Positions 1-6,350 of a stretch of DNA of 6,678 bases are shown in pieces. Within the stretch, counting starts at the first letter, position 1, and each line of letters begins with the position of its first letter. Under the pieces are notes generated by a model, which was not told the origin of the DNA, did not search any database, and saw only the letters and a list, made by a program, of their open reading frames with translations. This DNA is from Candidatus Aerophobota bacterium (GTDB lineage: Bacteria > Aerophobota > Aerophobia > Aerophobales > B3-G15), in contig JAUWJM010000092.1 in the NCBI GenBank assembly GCA_030607715.1, positions 1 to 6,678 on the forward strand. The letters are read 5' to 3'. The position numbers were made by a program, and so were the translations under genes.

Positions 1-405
1 AATCGCATAAGTAAATATCCCAATTCTTCATTGGCCAATATATTAAATAAAAATAAAGGAAATATAACGGCGGATATGGTTATAGAGGAAGCCAAAAGAG
101 GTGACTCCCTGGCCTCCCAAATTGTCCAGGAGGCAGGCCATTACCTGGGGATTGGAATTGCTAACCTCATTAACATTTTTGCTCCGGAAGCTGTAATCAT
201 AGGGGGGTGGGTAGCTGAACAGGCGGGAGAACTATTTCTTGAGGCAGCCAGAAAGACTATCAAAGATAGAGTTTTTATGCTTTCACCTGAGAAAATCAGA
301 GTACTACCTGCATCTTTGAAGGATAATGATGTAGCTATTGGTGCGGCAACCCTTGCTCTGCAACAATTGAGTATACCACTAACTAAAGCAGCTGTGAGAG
401 TATGA
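1..405 (+). CDS. ROK-family protein, C-terminal fragment (probable sugar-responsive transcriptional repressor)
   Basis: The reading frame is open to the left edge, so the true start lies outside the window; the in-frame TTG at 31 is not a credible start. The 134 visible residues match the C-terminal lobe of ROK proteins (NagC/XylR-type repressors and sugar kinases). They include an AKRGDSLASQIV helix, then YLGIGIANLINIFAPEAVIIGG, the conserved helix-strand-glycine segment, and a GAATLALQQL helix near the end. ROK proteins bind a sugar between two actin-like lobes; repressors add an N-terminal winged helix-turn-helix. That half is missing, so regulator versus glucokinase-type kinase cannot be proved. 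A repressor is preferred because the gene sits upstream of a sugar ABC operon in the same direction and an operator-like palindrome lies between them. Family assignment is firm; the regulatory role is inferred. Confidence 0.85.
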   Translation, partial: NRISKYPNSSLANILNKNKGNITADMVIEEAKRGDSLASQIVQEAGHYLGIGIANLINIFAPEAVIIGGWVAEQAGELFLEAARKTIKDRVFMLSPEKIRVLPASLKDNDVAIGAATLALQQLSIPLTKAAVRV

Positions 406-492
406 CACGACTATGTGCTATGATCTTTGAAGCAAGGGTGGTTTCCATGGTAAAGACAGATCTCATACTAGCGTCAGGGTGTGATACTACGT

Positions 493-515
493 CTTGTGGC
501 CTCTGAGGCAACAAG
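493..515. repeat. Inverted repeat just downstream of the ROK gene
   Basis: CTTGT-g-GCCT-CTG-AGGC-a-ACAAG forms a hairpin of 5 plus 4 base pairs around one G/A mismatch, with a 3-base loop. On the plus strand it is followed by a run of A, not T, so it is not a standard intrinsic terminator for the ROK gene. On the minus strand the T run precedes the stem, so it is not one there either. It could be a protein-binding site, a weak RNA structure or a remnant of a mobile element border. Confidence 0.4.
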
Positions 516-743
516 AAAAACTGCCCTTCAAAATTCTGCGGACAAGAGTAACTGTTTTGCACAGAATGGACATTAATGCTCTTTAAAAATCTCTGAGTTT
601 TCACTGAGAAAGTAAGTAGATGCCATTTAAATGAATGGGTTATTGAACTGTGGCTATATCTATAGTGAGATATATTACTATCATCATAACAACATATGTC
701 ACTATCAAAATTGGCAAAAAATTTGCGAACAATATTTTTAAGG
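507..743 (+). pseudogene. Possible decayed N-terminal fragment of a transposase
   Basis: In one frame (codons starting at positions divisible by 3) the translation carries NCPSKFCGQE near 519-548, VFTEKVSRCHLNEWVIELWLYL near 597-662 and HMSLSKLAKNLRTIFL further on, broken by several stops (549, 594, 663, 666 and later). A shifted frame at about 543-571 reads SNCFAQNGH. This order resembles transposases that begin with a zinc ribbon (CPxCG ... F.KNG ... C..C.K.FTEK) followed by a helix-turn-helix (WVIELAL.LYL..LS). At least one frameshift and multiple stops would be needed, and the second cysteine pair is not clear. The match is from memory of the family pattern and could be chance. Confidence 0.25.
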
Positions 744-828
744 TAGAACAGTAATAAAGTTATCTTTATGGGATTATTAACGAAACACCGAAAGATTATC
801 AATCTTAAATAGGGATAATGCTCTCTAC

Positions 829-873
829 GAATTAATTAAGTTAATTAAAAAGTACTATAAACAAAGCTTTTGT
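829..873 (+). promoter_or_regulatory. Candidate operator/promoter of the sugar operon
   Basis: TTAATTAA occurs twice with one base between (832-839 and 841-848), making a 17-base perfect palindrome centred on G840. Just downstream is TATAAA (856-861), a 5/6 match to a -10 box. A weak -35 (TTAATT, 832-837, 18-base spacer) would lie inside the palindrome. A second short inverted repeat, ACAAA-gct-TTTGT, lies at 861-873, where transcription would begin. ROK repressors bind AT-rich dyads at sugar operon promoters, so a repressor here would block polymerase. The palindrome is seen directly; its role and the promoter are inferred, and the -35 is poor. Later AT-rich -10-like boxes (TAAAAT at 912, TATATT at 918) lack a -35. 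Confidence 0.35.
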
Positions 874-932
874 CTGAAAGTCCGGAAGAGAAAGTAGAAA
901 TTTTTAAAAAATAAAATTATATTTACGAGGAG

Positions 933-988
933 AGGAGGTGATGAGAGAGAAAAATAGCGAACAAGAAAAAATAAAGGAGGGAAATTAG
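933..988 (+). promoter_or_regulatory. Leader with two Shine-Dalgarno sequences and a 15-codon mini-ORF
   Basis: AGGAGGTGAT at 933-942 is a full complement of the 16S rRNA anti-SD. Its only nearby start is the ATG at 941, which is too close for normal spacing. That ATG opens a frame of 15 codons (MREKNSEQEKIKEGN) whose TAG at 986-988 ends exactly one base before the binding-protein ATG at 989. The real SD for the binding protein, AAAGGAGGG at 973-981, is about 7 bases upstream of that ATG and lies inside the mini-ORF. The first SD may act as a ribosome standby site, or the mini-ORF may be translated and coupled to the gene. The mini-ORF could also be accidental in a purine-rich leader. Confidence 0.4.
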
Positions 989-2251
989 ATGTATAAAAAG
1001 CTAGTAATTGCAGGGGTGGTACTACTGAGCATGCTCCTTGTAGCCAGCCAAATTGTCGGAGCTGCTCCAGTAACCATTAAGCTAATGCATCAATACAATG
1101 ATGCAGAGAGTGCCAAACTTGAGGCGATTGTAGCTCAGTTTGAAGCAGATAACCCAGGAATAAAGATAGAATTAGATAGAGACAATTCACCGGAAGACGC
1201 TTACTATGGTAAGCTGGTTACTCTCATTATGGGTGAGGCTGCGCCAGATATTGTCAGGACTGACCCGGCTAGAGCTGCTTCATACATCGCAGCAGGATAT
1301 GCAGCTAACATAGATCTCTATGTCTCTACCGGGCTTATCCTTGACCTCTTTCCTGGAGCACTCGAACCAGTATTAAGCGATGGTTCTCTGTATGGTCTAC
1401 CGGAGTCTGTAGATACTTTGGTCCTCTTCTATCGGACTGATATGTTGGCAGAGGCAGGATATGACTCTCCGCCAGCTACCTGGGATGAACTGGTTGAAGT
1501 TGCCCAGGCTATAACTAAAGACACCGACGGTGACGGAGAAACGGACGTATGGGGGCTAGGACTTTTCGGTGGTTGGTGGGCTTATGAGTTTTATCCTTGG
1601 TTCTTTGCTGCTGGAGCAGAGATGCTTGAAGAAAAAGATGGAAAACTGGTTCCTGCTTTTAACAGTCCAGAAGGAGTAGCTGCTCTTCAGTTCTGGTTAG
1701 ACTTAATCTATAAGTATAAGGTAATACCAGAAGGAGCCGTAAACTACACAGAGGATGACTATAAACCACTATTTGCAGCCAAAAAGATGGCTATGTTCAC
1801 CTCTGGGCCCTGGACAGTAGCCTCTATGAAAGAAATTAAAGCTATTGAAGGAAAATGGGCTATTGCTTCTATACCGGCAGGAAAACGAGCTGCTTCGATT
1901 CTGGGAGGATTGGATTTTCTCGTTCTGGAGCAGTCTGAGCATAAAGCTGAAGCCATGAAGTTTTTAAATTACTTCATGCAGAAAGACGTTCGGACAGACT
2001 GGGCTAAGTCCTTGACTCTATTGCCGCTCAGAAAGTCGTGTTATGATGACCCATTCTTTACCGAGGATCCCTTAATACAGGCTTTCTCAGCCCAACTGAA
2101 GGTAGCTAAGCCAAGACCAACCATTCCAGAGGCAGGAGAAATAGAATATTGGTTTGCAGTGGCCTGGCGTGATGCTCTAGCTCTTGTTAAAGAACCACAA
2201 GAAGCTCTAGATGAAGCAGCAGCGGAAGCGCTGAAGGTTCTTACCCGTTAA
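989..2251 (+). CDS. ABC transporter sugar-binding protein (extracellular solute-binding family 1, MalE-like)
   Basis: This 420-residue protein binds an oligosaccharide outside the membrane and delivers it to the permeases encoded downstream. Residues 1-25 are a Sec signal peptide: MYKK, then a hydrophobic core, with a likely signal peptidase I cut after VGA (A25). There is no lipobox cysteine, so it should be periplasmic or released rather than a lipoprotein. Family 1 hallmarks are FEADNPGIKIEL (51-62), APDIVRTD (85-92), YGLPESVDTLVLFYRTD (135-151), TWDELVEVAQAIT (164-176), GGWWAYEFYPWFFAAG (194-209) and AAKKMAMFTSGPW (263-275). DTDGDGETD (178-186) looks like a calcium-binding loop, as found in several family members. 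Aromatic clusters near 196-205 suggest carbohydrate stacking. Length is typical. The start has a strong SD at 973-981. Ligand specificity cannot be read from sequence. Confidence 0.95.
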   Translation: MYKKLVIAGVVLLSMLLVASQIVGAAPVTIKLMHQYNDAESAKLEAIVAQFEADNPGIKIELDRDNSPEDAYYGKLVTLIMGEAAPDIVRTDPARAASYIAAGYAANIDLYVSTGLILDLFPGALEPVLSDGSLYGLPESVDTLVLFYRTDMLAEAGYDSPPATWDELVEVAQAITKDTDGDGETDVWGLGLFGGWWAYEFYPWFFAAGAEMLEEKDGKLVPAFNSPEGVAALQFWLDLIYKYKVIPEGAVNYTEDDYKPLFAAKKMAMFTSGPWTVASMKEIKAIEGKWAIASIPAGKRAASILGGLDFLVLEQSEHKAEAMKFLNYFMQKDVRTDWAKSLTLLPLRKSCYDDPFFTEDPLIQAFSAQLKVAKPRPTIPEAGEIEYWFAVAWRDALALVKEPQEALDEAAAEALKVLTR

Positions 2252-2283
2252 AAGAGTGCTGGATCGCTGAATCTGAATTAAAA

Positions 2284-2323
2284 AAGGAACTGCCTTCTTT
2301 TGAAGGCAGTTCCTTCTTCTTAA
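2284..2323 (+). terminator. Intrinsic terminator or attenuator after the binding-protein gene
   Basis: GGAACTGCCTTC (2286-2297), a TTTT loop and GAAGGCAGTTCC (2302-2313) pair perfectly, extended by two A-T pairs to a 14-bp stem at 2284-2315. A pyrimidine tail, TTCTTCTT, follows. It lies about 30 bases after the binding-protein stop and before the permease genes. In such operons a leaky hairpin here lets the binding protein be made in excess over the permeases, and protects the 3' end of the short transcript. The T tail is interrupted by C, which fits partial rather than full termination. Confidence 0.85.
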
Positions 2324-2363
2324 AGCTCCATCCGAATTTTCTAACGGGGTTTATTGCAGCGAT

Positions 2364-2392
2364 TTCTCAGAAAAGAGAATTTATGGTAAAAT
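2364..2392 (+). promoter_or_regulatory. Possible internal promoter before the permease genes
   Basis: TTCTCA (2364-2369, 4/6 to the -35 consensus) is followed after 17 bases by TAAAAT (2387-2392, 5/6 to the -10 consensus) with an extended TGG immediately before it. Transcription would start near 2399, leaving almost no leader before the SD at 2400-2404. That makes it doubtful, although it could restart expression after the terminator hairpin. AT-rich DNA gives such matches by chance. Confidence 0.25.
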
Positions 2393-2413
2393 TATATTCG
2401 GAGGTTTCGAGGA

Positions 2414-3319
2414 ATGTCTTTAATAACCAGAAAATTTAAAGAAATCAGGAAAAACCGCTTGGCTTACTTTTTGGTTTTACCTGCTACTCTGTGTTTAGCT
2501 GTAGTTTTATTCTACCCCTTATTTAAGGTTTTTTACATGAGTTTCTTTGAAATTGAACCGCTGTACCATAAGGAGGCTATCTTTACAGGAATTAAAAACT
2601 TTCAAAAGATATTATCAGATTCAAGGTTTAAAGGAACTATACTTCAAACTGCTTATTGGACTTTCGGGTCAGTAGCTCTCCAATTTATTATTGGATTGGC
2701 AGCTGCTTTAATAATAAATGAAGTTTTCTGGGGTCGGGGGTTAGCCCGAGCCCTTTTACTAGTCCCCTGGGCTATGCCGGCCGTAGTGGGAGCTTTTAGC
2801 TGGAAATGGATGTGGCATGGAGAGTTTGGAGTGGTAAACCATATTTTAAAAACTCTACATTTAATACCTCATAATATTAATTGGCTAGGAGGCATCTCCA
2901 CGGCAATGGCTGCTTGTATAATTACCAATACCTGGCGGGGATTTCCCTTTATGATGATTATGCTCTTAGCTGGATTGCAAAATATCCCTAAAGAGCTATA
3001 CGATGCTTCTTCTATAGATGGGGCTTCCGTAGGGCAAGAACTGAGGTATATTACCCTACCTTTATTAAAACCAGTAATTTTAGTGACCACGCTACTGGCT
3101 GGTATCTGGACGTTTAATAATTTTGCCTACATATATATTCTCACTGGAGGTGGACCAGGTGGCAAAACAGACATTTTGGTCACCTTTATCTACAAGCAGG
3201 GCTTTAGGTTTTTTCACTTTGGCTATGCTGCAGCTCTTTCTGTAGCTCTCTTTTTTATGGTTTTAGCTTTTAGTTTACTTTATATTAAGTTAATGAGGAT
3301 GGAGAGTCCCTTTATTTAA
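2414..3319 (+). CDS. ABC sugar transporter permease, MalF/UgpA type
   Basis: This 301-residue inner-membrane protein is one half of the transport channel for the sugar delivered by the upstream binding protein. Six hydrophobic segments are visible, at roughly 16-41, 78-102, 112-134, 161-186, 220-242 and 268-292. The cytoplasmic EAA loop, where the ATPase docks, is ELYDASSIDGASVGQELRYITLP (194-216), with the A-S-S-I-D-G core and the closing L-P. LTGGGPGGKTDIL (243-255) is the conserved glycine-rich stretch typical of the MalF-side subunit. Length is normal for the short MalF/UgpA group without the large extra loop. GGAGG at 2400-2404 is 9 bases before the ATG. The gene follows a hairpin and is spaced 29 bases from the second permease. 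Confidence 0.95.
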   Translation: MSLITRKFKEIRKNRLAYFLVLPATLCLAVVLFYPLFKVFYMSFFEIEPLYHKEAIFTGIKNFQKILSDSRFKGTILQTAYWTFGSVALQFIIGLAAALIINEVFWGRGLARALLLVPWAMPAVVGAFSWKWMWHGEFGVVNHILKTLHLIPHNINWLGGISTAMAACIITNTWRGFPFMMIMLLAGLQNIPKELYDASSIDGASVGQELRYITLPLLKPVILVTTLLAGIWTFNNFAYIYILTGGGPGGKTDILVTFIYKQGFRFFHFGYAAALSVALFFMVLAFSLLYIKLMRMESPFI

Positions 3320-3348
3320 GAAAGATAAGGAAAGGAGAATATAAAAAA

Positions 3349-4185
3349 GTGGCTTCCTTTAGAAGTTTAGTAATTAAATATATATTATTGAGTTTACTGG
3401 TTATCTTGATTTTGTGGGCTGTACTTCCCCTCTTCTGGATGATTTCCACCGCTTTCAAGACCACTGAGGAAACCTATACTGTTCCGCTCATATGGATTCC
3501 TCGTCATCCCACTATTAAAAATTTCCTTTATGTGGTAAAGAGAGCACCATTCCTAACTTATTTTCGTAATAGTGTAGTGGTAGCAGTGAGTACTACCGTT
3601 ATAGCCATCATTCTTGCAAGCTTAGCTGGATATAGCTTTTCCCGCTTTAAGTTTTTGGGAGGGCACAGTCTTCTCTTAATATTTTTGATTACTCAGATGT
3701 TTCCTGGGGCGCTCTTAATCATTCCTCTCTTTCAAATTATTAAAGCCTTGAGACTGCTAAATACTTTATATGCTTTAGTCCTTTCCTATATTACGTTTTC
3801 ACTTCCTCTGTGCACATGGCTCATGAAAGGATTTTTTGATCAGATTCCTCAGGAATTGGAAGAAGCAGCTATGATAGATGGATGTTCTAGAGTATCTGCT
3901 ATGGTTCGTGTTATTTTCCCCCTCGCTCTTCCAGGAATTATGGCAGCCAGTATATTCTCTTTTATTGGAGCCTGGGATGAATTTATTTTTGCCCTTATTT
4001 TCACCTCTACTGATAAGGTTCGTACTTTGCCTATCGGACTGCAAAGGTTCATTACTGCTTACGAAATCTATTGGAATCATTTAGGAGCAGCTTCTGTGTT
4101 GACAACTATTCCTGTAGTAATCCTATTCTTATTTATGCAGAAGCATATGGTAAAGGGATTAACTGCCGGTTCAGTAAAAGGATAA
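3349..4185 (+). CDS. ABC sugar transporter permease, MalG/UgpE type
   Basis: This 278-residue membrane protein is the partner of the preceding permease. It starts at GTG, read as Met; no earlier in-frame ATG fits, and the first internal Met (residue 31) would remove the first membrane helix. AGGAG at 3333-3337 is 11 bases upstream. Hydrophobic segments lie at roughly 9-34, 72-97, 105-130, 137-160, 190-218 and 245-265. The EAA loop is EELEEAAMIDGCSRVSAMVR...FPLALPGI (about 169-197), with the full E-E-A-A-x-I-D-G core. The C-terminus, HMVKGLTAGSVKG, is the characteristic ending of MalG-type subunits. The N-terminal PLFWMISTAFKT is also typical. No ATPase gene follows directly; a glycosidase gene begins 46 bases later, so the ATPase is probably shared or encoded elsewhere. 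Confidence 0.95.
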   Translation: MASFRSLVIKYILLSLLVILILWAVLPLFWMISTAFKTTEETYTVPLIWIPRHPTIKNFLYVVKRAPFLTYFRNSVVVAVSTTVIAIILASLAGYSFSRFKFLGGHSLLLIFLITQMFPGALLIIPLFQIIKALRLLNTLYALVLSYITFSLPLCTWLMKGFFDQIPQELEEAAMIDGCSRVSAMVRVIFPLALPGIMAASIFSFIGAWDEFIFALIFTSTDKVRTLPIGLQRFITAYEIYWNHLGAASVLTTIPVVILFLFMQKHMVKGLTAGSVKG

Positions 4186-4231
4186 AAAGTGAACGTGGAG
4201 ACAGCATGTTGGGATGTAGGATGATAAGCTT

Positions 4232-6346
4232 ATGAGCATGGGAGTTATATTGAGAGAAAATGGGCTTCTTCTCAATGGGGAAAAGGTTCTCCTTTTCAGT
4301 GGAGAAATGCATTTTTGGCGTATAGGTCCAGAGTATTGGGAAAAGTGTCTCTCTCAATTAAAAAAAGCAGGCCTTGAGATTGTTTCAACATACGTTAGCT
4401 GGCGTAGACACAGTATTTCTTCCCAAGATAATGACCTAACAGGAAAAACTGACCCTCGATTGAACCTTCCTCGCTTCTTAGAGCTTTGTGCTAAACTGAA
4501 AATTTGGGTTCATCTTAAGCCTGGCCCATGGATATGTGCGGAAGAGCAAAATGGAGGCTACCCAGAATGGCTGCTAGAGAAGGAAGAAATTTTAGTAAGA
4601 GATAATAAAGGGTTTTTAGTAAAAGGGTACAACGCTCCTTTTTCACATTATATTCCTAGCTATCTATACCCTCAATATCTGTCCTATGTTCGAAGGTGGA
4701 TAAGAGATGTAGACCTTTGTATAAAGGATTTTTGTTATCCAAAGGGTCCCATTGTCCTCATCCAGCTCGACAATGAACCCAGTATGGCTTTCCATGATCA
4801 AATATTTGCCTCTGACTATAACCAGGTCAATATTAGTCTTTATCAAGGGTGGCTGGAGGAGAAGTACTCCTCTATTGAAAAATTAAATTCAGTTTGTAGT
4901 ACTGGCTATGCTAATTTTTCAGATGTAGAACTACCCTTTAAATTAGCTCTCAGGCGTCTTCAGGATCTAAAGAAATATATGGATTGGGTAGAATTTAAAG
5001 AGTGGCTCCTGGCCAGGCATCTTACCTTACTTAAACAAATGCATTTAGATAATGGAGTAAAAGAGGTTATTTTTACTACCAATTATAATCAGCATCGGCC
5101 TATGAGTGTTCCTAATAATTGGAGAAAGCTGGAAGAAGCTGCGGGTTTAGGAGGATATGACATATATGCTCTTGCCCCTTTAGATGAGGAGGTTTTTGCT
5201 GACATAGTAAAGGCGGTCAATTATACGAGAGCAGTTTCTCGGATGCCGTGGGCTCCAGAAATTATGTCAGGTGTATGGCACATAAAAGAGATAAAAGATA
5301 CCCCTCGTATCTCTCGGGAGCATCTGGAATTTCTCTACTTTATTGCTCTAGCTTATGGTCTGAAGGGAATGAATTTCTATATGTTTGTCAATAGAGAAAA
5401 TTGGAAGAGCACTCCGGTAACTGAGGAAGGGGAAAAAACCTACACTTATCAGGCTGTTAGTAAGGTGATGAGGTTTATAAAAGAGGTAAAGGATTTTAAT
5501 TCCTTAACTAAAATTCAATCTATAGCTTTAATGTATTATCGTCCCTATGCCTGGGAAAATTATATATGTGCCGGGAGGCAGATTTGGTTAGAAAATAATC
5601 TCTTAGGAACAGGCTATGAGCAATTTGAAAATTTGTATAAGAGTCTGCTTCAATTAAATTATGACCCGGCTATATTTGACCCCTTGATAGAGAAAGAATC
5701 TATCTTTAGGTATCGGTTAGTTTTTGTTCCAGCCAATTTGTATATGGACGAGAAAAGTCAGGCAGTTTTAAGGGAATATGTAAATAAGGGTGGAACCATT
5801 GTTTTTCTTTCTCTCGTCCCCCAGTTAAATCTAAAAATGGAAAAATCCAGTAATTTTGGGATTGAAATAGGGGAGAGGGAAAAACTTCTCTCAGAGCAAG
5901 AATTCACCACTCCCTGGGGCAAGATTTTAGCAGATAAGTTTGTCTCTTATAGCAAGAGAGGCGATTATTTCTGGGAACAAAGGCTGGGAGAAGGAAAGAT
6001 TATATTTTTAGGTGCGTGTCTCTATGAAGGAGAGAAGGAGCAGAAAAGAAGGATAAATAATGGTTTTTTTCGCTCTCTTCTTAGCCAGTGTGAGGTAAAT
6101 CCCCAAATCGAGACAGGTGAGTCCTCTGTTAACACTGTGGTTCAGAGAAACAAATTTCAGCAGATTTTGTTTGTAATTAACAGGAAAAAGAAATCCAGGA
6201 AAGTTCATTTAAAATTCAGACAGATAAAATGTGACCAGCTCCAGGATGTATTTTCTCCCCAAGAAATGTTTTCCATTAAAGAAAGTAAGGTGAGTTTACC
6301 AGTAGACGCCAAATCAGTGAGAGTTTTTTGGATGAAAGGAGATTAA
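4232..6346 (+). CDS. GH35-like beta-glycosidase with GH42-like middle domain (beta-galactosidase or exo-beta-glucosaminidase type)
   Basis: This 704-residue enzyme has no signal peptide, so it should act in the cytoplasm on imported oligosaccharides. The N-terminal barrel (about 10-390) follows the GH35 pattern: LFSGEMHFWRIGPEYW (21-36), GLEIVSTYVSW (47-57), KPGPWICAE (96-104) and GGYPEWLL (108-115). GPIVLIQLDNEPS (172-184) gives N181-E182 as the likely acid/base, and PWAPEIMSGVW (339-349) gives E343 as the likely nucleophile. Residues about 428-530 resemble the GATase-like domain of GH42 enzymes (IALMYYRPYAW, RLVFVPANLYM, LREYVNKGGTIVFLS). A small beta-rich C-terminal part follows. Archaeal GH35 exo-beta-glucosaminidases are known to have a comparable layout, so the substrate may be beta-galactoside or beta-glucosaminide. 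The ATG at 4232 has a modest SD (AGGATGAT, 4218-4225). The second Met, residue 3, is an alternative start. Confidence 0.85.
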   Translation: MSMGVILRENGLLLNGEKVLLFSGEMHFWRIGPEYWEKCLSQLKKAGLEIVSTYVSWRRHSISSQDNDLTGKTDPRLNLPRFLELCAKLKIWVHLKPGPWICAEEQNGGYPEWLLEKEEILVRDNKGFLVKGYNAPFSHYIPSYLYPQYLSYVRRWIRDVDLCIKDFCYPKGPIVLIQLDNEPSMAFHDQIFASDYNQVNISLYQGWLEEKYSSIEKLNSVCSTGYANFSDVELPFKLALRRLQDLKKYMDWVEFKEWLLARHLTLLKQMHLDNGVKEVIFTTNYNQHRPMSVPNNWRKLEEAAGLGGYDIYALAPLDEEVFADIVKAVNYTRAVSRMPWAPEIMSGVWHIKEIKDTPRISREHLEFLYFIALAYGLKGMNFYMFVNRENWKSTPVTEEGEKTYTYQAVSKVMRFIKEVKDFNSLTKIQSIALMYYRPYAWENYICAGRQIWLENNLLGTGYEQFENLYKSLLQLNYDPAIFDPLIEKESIFRYRLVFVPANLYMDEKSQAVLREYVNKGGTIVFLSLVPQLNLKMEKSSNFGIEIGEREKLLSEQEFTTPWGKILADKFVSYSKRGDYFWEQRLGEGKIIFLGACLYEGEKEQKRRINNGFFRSLLSQCEVNPQIETGESSVNTVVQRNKFQQILFVINRKKKSRKVHLKFRQIKCDQLQDVFSPQEMFSIKESKVSLPVDAKSVRVFWMKGD

Positions 6347-6350
6347 AGAA

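Larger units (their letters stand above)
406..828. other. Long gap with no intact gene
   Basis: This is most of the 583-base space between the ROK gene and the binding-protein gene. No plus-strand frame stays open for a plausible gene. A 139-codon minus-strand frame (383-802) overlaps the ROK stop region and shows no recognisable family, no convincing ribosome binding site and a low-complexity Ser/His/Phe-rich composition; I take it as chance. What can be pointed to here is an inverted repeat at 493-515 and a possible decayed transposase start at about 507-743, both listed separately. No clear intrinsic terminator for the ROK gene is visible. Confidence 0.5.

Noticed and set aside
493..515. 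Inverted repeat considered as a terminator for the ROK gene
   Set aside because: It is followed by A residues on the plus strand and has no T tail in either direction.
383..802. 139-codon minus-strand open frame in the long gap
   Set aside because: It overlaps the end of the ROK gene, has no recognisable family or convincing ribosome binding site, and its composition looks like an antisense reading; no promoter context supports it.
3799..4084. Overlapping open frames on both strands inside the second permease gene
   Set aside because: They are alternative readings of a well-supported membrane protein gene with an intact EAA loop.
4206..4235. Nine-codon frame ATG 4206 to TGA before the glycosidase gene
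   Set aside because: It lacks a good SD and any conserved feature; the overlap of its stop with the ATG at 4232 is likely chance in a short spacer.
4664..4846. Minus-strand 60-codon frame inside the glycosidase gene
   Set aside because: It lies opposite the segment encoding the conserved catalytic motif of the GH35-like enzyme and has no support of its own.
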